A stretch of DNA of 64,000 bases, from assembly GCF_040115645.1 (NCBI RefSeq), contig NC_089556.1:806001-870000 (forward strand), read 5' to 3'. Under the pieces are notes generated by a model. The model searched no databases. It was not told where the DNA came from and was given only the letters and a program-made list of their open reading frames with translations. Numbering within the stretch: the first letter of the stretch is position 1; each line of letters starts with the position of its first letter. The stretch comes from Euwallacea fornicatus (Eukaryota; Arthropoda; Insecta; Coleoptera; Curculionidae). Positions 59,451 to 64,000 of the stretch are shown one piece after another. The position numbers were made by a program, and so were the translations under genes.

Positions 59451-61805
59451 GTCATTATTTCAAATCAGCGCAGCTAAATACAGGCCGTTTTCGCGGTTTC
59501 GCATGTCGAAGGGACCCCTTGACGACATTTCATCAAAGTCTCTTCTACCTTACGACTTCTCTGGCCTGCGTAGAAACTGCGCGACGTCCGGATTCTTCCC
59601 TCCTAGCCTCCAAATTTTCAACATTTGCCGCTACAGATATAGATACATCTTCCACGTTTTCTTGGAAACACGGACATTTTTATTTTGCATGTTGAATATA
59701 GTCATAAAAAAGAAACGAGATCGTATTTCACCTCGCATTTCTGTCTAAACTGAATTTTGAATGTATTAACCAGTAAAACAGACGTAAAGCGCTATACATG
59801 TTTCGGAGTTTTCATGATAAAACATCTCGAAAAAAAAACGAGATATAAATCCTCATATTTGTGTATATCTGAAAAATTCGATGGTCGTGAGACGTATGGA
59901 ACAACGGAAATGAATAATATTTGTTCCATTTCCCGCGTCCGTTGCTTTCGCGTCAATTATTACGAATGGAAAAAACAGGATCCCCTAAGAGGGCTTTAAA
60001 ATCGCGTTGTTGGCATGACTAATTGTGATGACAGGATTGTATAATTAAAACCAGCAACTGCAGTTTTCCCTTTAAAAACTTTTTAGTTTTAGAGCTGGGA
60101 CAAAATTAAAACTTTCCTAGAAAATTCGCTAACTTTCAGCTGGAGGTAAGTAATTGGGTTATTTATCTAAGGAACCTTCCATTAAAGGAAATAACGACCT
60201 TAATAATTTCCGCTGCAGCTGCAAATGTTTTATATAATAAACTTTAACAGCTACCTTTTTTTTGATTTTATTACTGTTATTTTTCAATCTGAAATTATAT
60301 CAAACTTGAACCATCGATCACCCTCAAAACTGCAAGCTGCCCTCTTCAAATTACCAGACGTGATTTTCCGCTTATTATGTCGCTAAGCAGATTAAGAACT
60401 AATTTATGCAAAGCTACTTAAATTGGGCATTAAGAAGTTGTCTTCCCGACTAGCTCGGGCCTAAATTTGCTCCGAAGGGTGCCGAGTTAAATACAAATTG
60501 AATGCAAAAATTATTATTTATAGACGCGGGTGTTTAGATAACTTCATTAAGGTGCCATTTAATCATGAGAAAATTCCGGATTTAAAAGCTCTCAGGTGGC
60601 ATCCACTTGGCGTCGTTAGGCTACTAAAATTCATGCTTCATCTATATACAAATGGGAATTGATATTTAATACGAGGAGGCTTATATTGGGATGTCTAGTT
60701 TAAAGAGAATTGGTGGGTCATTGATGACGCGGACCGGACACGCAATCATGAAATTTGATCCAAGTTACGACGGTGACCCGGTTTTCAGTTCCGCTGTATT
60801 ATTTAAATTCGAAAGATTGTGTACCTATCTTTTATGGCCCCCCGATTTAGGTGGTTCGAATGGAAATGGTTTTTTTGCCCAAATCTGGTCAAGTCGAATT
60901 CGGAGAATCAGAGTCGTTAGAGCCGCGTCTACTGAACACACGAGGGAATGAAGTCAAACATATTTCTATAATTATATTTTGCCAGTAAATCGGAGAAAAT
61001 GCGTGTAAGCGAAGATGTCTGTAAATAAAAGCATATTAAGATAGCGCGGTATTTATAAGTGCGCTATAAGAGGTCCTCAATAGCAGTGTGCGCGCTACTG
61101 TTCGTTGTTCGATACTACGTTTCGTAATTCGGAGAAAACCAGATATTTTTCCCCCTTAGAGTCATGTTTAGAAGTCGATATGTGATTTTCAGGAGTTCTT
61201 TATGTCTTAAAGCCCGATAGCCTATTTTATGAAGCAATAGAACGTATTTTCTTTCCGTCTAGTTCATTTTTCCCAGGAAACATTTCCTTTTCTTTTAGGC
61301 CAGTCATGCAAGAGCTCACCCTTCTCAAAAATGAGCATTAAATTCCGACCGTTCCCATTCGAAAACCCGTACCAAGCTCGTCCTTTCGTACCCCGGAAAG
61401 GTTTTGAGACCAAAAAGTATTTTGACGGACGCAGTTTTTGATGCAACGCATAAATCCAGTGATTAACGCATTGTTGGATCGCGTCGGCCCGAAAAGTTCC
61501 TTTTTAAACTTCGAAATTTGCACTTAAAGTCGTCAAGTTTTGTGAAATATCAGGCGGCAAAATAGCACCGGCGAGGGGGGGGCGGAGACATGTGTCTCTG
61601 CGATTTCCCACAGTTTCTCAGTAGAATATCTAAATTGAGCCGTTTTCATTTCAGTTTTTAAAAGGAGAATAAAAAAGCTTCAAGTCGCACACATTCGCCT
61701 TCGTTTAACCGATCCTGTATCTCTTAAGGTTTAGAAGAGTCTCGTAAATTCTTGCGAATTTGTATAGCACCCTGCAGACTAGTGTTGCAAATTTGATCAC
61801 ATTTT

Positions 61806-61809
<4 letters not shown>
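59451..61809. other. Non-coding stretch, no gene seen
   Basis: A short ATG frame at 60691-60951 (86 codons, + strand) is not recognised. At 60134-60146, tttcag|ctggag|gtaagt could be a 6-base microexon, but this is weak. Inverted tagcgc…gcgcta arms flank a TATAAG-like string near 61043-61065. Confidence 0.4.

Positions 61810-61836
<27 letters not shown>
61810..61836 (+). repeat. Poly(A) tract, 27 A
   Basis: The longest homopolymer in the window. It could be the tail of a + strand retroposon, but I found neither a matching target-site duplication nor a recognisable body upstream. Confidence 0.9.
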
Positions 61837-61864
61837 TTAAATAACCTTTGAAACCACTTGGAGT

Positions 61865-62064
61865 ATGGGTAAACTGGGCTCGAACGGTAATTACGGTAAC
61901 CCGCTATTGTTCGAATTCTTGGAGGCCCAGTGTTCTGAAATTCCTTCCATTATTCGAAATAAATATCCATGCTGGTACCACGCACGAATTTCATCCACCT
62001 TTATTATCGAGCTCACATGTCGCACACAGATGTACGCTCAGACATTCTGCGGTATTCACGCAGG
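61865..62064 (+). CDS. Possible exon with strong donor, unidentified
   Basis: An ATG-led frame of 66 codons plus two bases runs from 61865 to the strong donor consensus gcagg|gtaagt (GT at 62065). The peptide begins MGKLGSNGNYGNPLLFEFLE and contains four Cys (one in the CRTQMYAQTFCG segment) but matches no family I know. There is no clear acceptor; the poly(A) tract lies just upstream. A second frame (61848-62108) is also open. It could be a first coding exon or chance next to a donor-like string. Confidence 0.25.
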
Positions 62065-62439
62065 GTAAGTTTAATTCGAACACCGTCTCCTCGAGTTACA
62101 TTCATTAGCATTGTCGCACTAGGAAGACAATTTAAATTACCACTCTATTTGATATCCTCCAGGAGCAAAAGTATAGAGTTACGTGTATTCTCCTTATGTA
62201 ATCTAATATTCCATCTTTCGAGGGAATATTGCATATTAAATATTACCACAATTCTGGCAAGTTCAATAGATTGAATGTTTTATTAGGCATTTATTAGTTT
62301 TCAAAAACTGCGGCATTATACCGTTACCCATCAGTCACCGGGAATGTTTAATGTGTCGGAGATTTATTAGTCCCTAAGTGATAAAGTGTAACATTACAAG
62401 CTGATAATATGACGAAGGGCAGGCTGACAGGGCCACCTT

Positions 62440-64000
62440 AAGGAAAAGCACTGTCGAACGAGGTCGCTACCACCAAGGGCGAAATCGAGAGGCCGCGTGC
62501 GCGAGCCTTCGCGGGAAACAGGGACCAGCAGGTACCCTATCCCTCGGATTTGAAAGACTCGCGAGATCTGGAAAACCAGAAACCAAAAAGGGACAGGCAG
62601 ATTAGATTGGGAAGCGACGAAAAGCGCTCGTGTGGTAGCGAATTCGTTGGTTTTGCCCTTTTTCTATTCTTGTTATTAAAAGTGAACTAAATACTTTATA
62701 TCATCATGGAAAACCTTCCTATTGATGATCCGACAGATACAATACCGCGTACAAGACGTGCATAACGAATTGCCCTATCCATCTTTTCATGTTCTTGACG
62801 GATATAAGACGATCGTGATCAGGATTTCGTCTCCCCTTTAAGGCAATAAATTCCCACTAAAACGATCTGACAATACTACATCGTTTCATGGCACATTTGG
62901 CTGTTAAAAGATGAGACGTAAATTTATGTGTCGTGTATTTCCAATGGAATTTTACTGTTTTTTCCTCCTTTGGGAAACGCACGGAGAGGGGGGGGGGGCG
63001 GTGTTGCAAAGAGAGAGAGGAATTAGTTGTTCGACAAACTGTGTGATATAAATCGATTTCTAATCAACATCTCCACCTCGATAAGGCGAGTGGAGCTCTG
63101 AATTTTTGCGCTCTCCAGAACGGCCACCGACTTGCCCTCTAAATGATCTAACAAGTGGGCTAGAGAACTTGAGTATTACATAAGAAGGAATCCCAAAAAG
63201 GGCTTTTAAATTCACCCCTAATACCCTTTCATCATCTTTTACGCCTTTTTTAAGGTATCCAGATCATCGTCCAGTGACAACTCCTCAACCGCCTTGAACC
63301 ATATTATATTTCCTGAAAATCCAAATTATTATCACTCGAAGGACATTCATTATTGTGACATTGTGTTGATTTTTGTCACTTCACACACCTTAGCAGCATC
63401 ACTCTTCTCCATTTGGATGGTTCCTCATGTCTTGCTATGCACTGATGCAACTCCGAGTCGAACCGAGGGGTAAAGATTACTTCTGGACTATTTTTCCAGT
63501 GGGAGGAAATGTCGTTTTGAACGCAAAAAATATGGTTGAATCTAAATGATATCTTCACAATTAAATTAGGACCAAATTTTTACATCAAAATTCCTAATAG
63601 GAGGAACACGTTCAGGCTCTCGCTGAGGTTCGCCTCGTTGATCAAATAGTCTAAGAGGAGCGACTACTTGGTCGACGGTTACCCCCTTGATATGGGACGT
63701 GGGGAAATCGGATATTATAGATACTTGCTCTGTTTAGGCCAGGAACTGCCCGGGTTCCTGCCTAACGGTAGCGACTGCCTCACTGGGCATCCACAGAGAC
63801 ATCCAAACACTCTGGCGGGGTCTTTTACTTGAGTCGAAGGACCAGACGGGCTACCGTCATGAAATGATGAGGGTCCGATGGTTCGAGAGGGTACAGAAAC
63901 TTTGTGACACGAATCACATTAAATTTAATCACAAACTAGTTGAAATGCTGGGTTTGATTGGCGATTGAACTATCAATTATAAGCCCCGCGCACAACATCT
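62440..64000. other. Possible retroelement debris
   Basis: At 62440-62700 a GC-rich leader-like segment runs into ctattcttgttattaaaagt and an ATG at 62706 with 19 codons (MENLPIDDPTDTIPRTRRA), an arrangement resembling the end of an LTR and the start of an internal region. On the - strand, 63880-63578 reads mostly open with a Pro/Arg/Glu-rich stretch (FDQRGEPQREPERVPPIRNF), and 63558-63376 is open for 60 codons. None carries a decisive pol or gag motif. An 11-G run lies at 62988-62998. An old LTR element is a guess from layout. Confidence 0.2.

Noticed and set aside
60125..60150. 6-base microexon (tttcag|ctggag|gtaagt)
   Set aside because: Poor pyrimidine tract and branch point too close; chance co-occurrence is likely.
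1..64000. tRNA, rRNA or CRISPR loci
   Set aside because: No cloverleaf with a B-box-like ggttcgaatcc was found, no rRNA core sequences, and no regularly spaced direct repeats.

Overview
This window looks like non-coding DNA of an arthropod, most likely an insect and possibly a beetle (inference). The supporting signs are high AT content, no long intact open reading frame, several decayed Tc1/mariner-superfamily, piggyBac and Ty3/gypsy elements, (TA)n and (GT)n microsatellites, and spliceosomal signals instead of operons. I found no complete host protein-coding gene, rRNA or tRNA. The simplest reading is that most or all of the window is intron of one very long gene transcribed on the + strand.

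The most interesting layer is splicing. Three + strand sites join a strong 3' splice site directly to a 5' splice-site consensus (pyrimidine tract, CAG|GTAAG): junctions 2334/2335, 32635/32636 and 50542/50543. This is the form of recursive-splicing (ratchet) sites. Each is followed within 50-85 bases by a second 5' splice-site match, which would define a small recursive-splicing exon. The third such exon (50543-50596) also holds an ATG followed by a purely hydrophobic stretch, and ends in phase 1. A second ATG-plus-hydrophobic segment with a phase 1 donor lies at 37269-37335. Together they suggest a long gene for a secreted or membrane protein with alternative signal-peptide exons. The gene itself cannot be named from this window.

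Layout: 1-8.3 kb is non-coding with hairpins, a GC-shifted block and a TAATTA-rich segment. 8.37-9.71 kb is a defective Ty3/gypsy element on the - strand. 12.9-15.2 kb holds a mariner remnant (-) beside a Tc1-like element (+). 19.86-20.46 kb is a short mariner/IS630-type element with terminal inverted repeats. 22.89-24.07 kb is a second Tc1-like element. 30.13-30.73 kb is a non-autonomous element with 29-bp terminal inverted repeats. 34.73-34.95 kb is a truncated retroposon with target-site duplication. 37.7-38.4 kb is a piggyBac transposase remnant (-). 43.85-44.99 kb carries old diverged repeats. 54.5-54.7 kb is a strong hairpin in a larger foldback. 58.0-59.45 kb is a GC-rich block that may be a promoter or 5' exon. 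62.4-64 kb resembles retroelement debris. Every transposase seen is broken, so the mobile elements look inactive.
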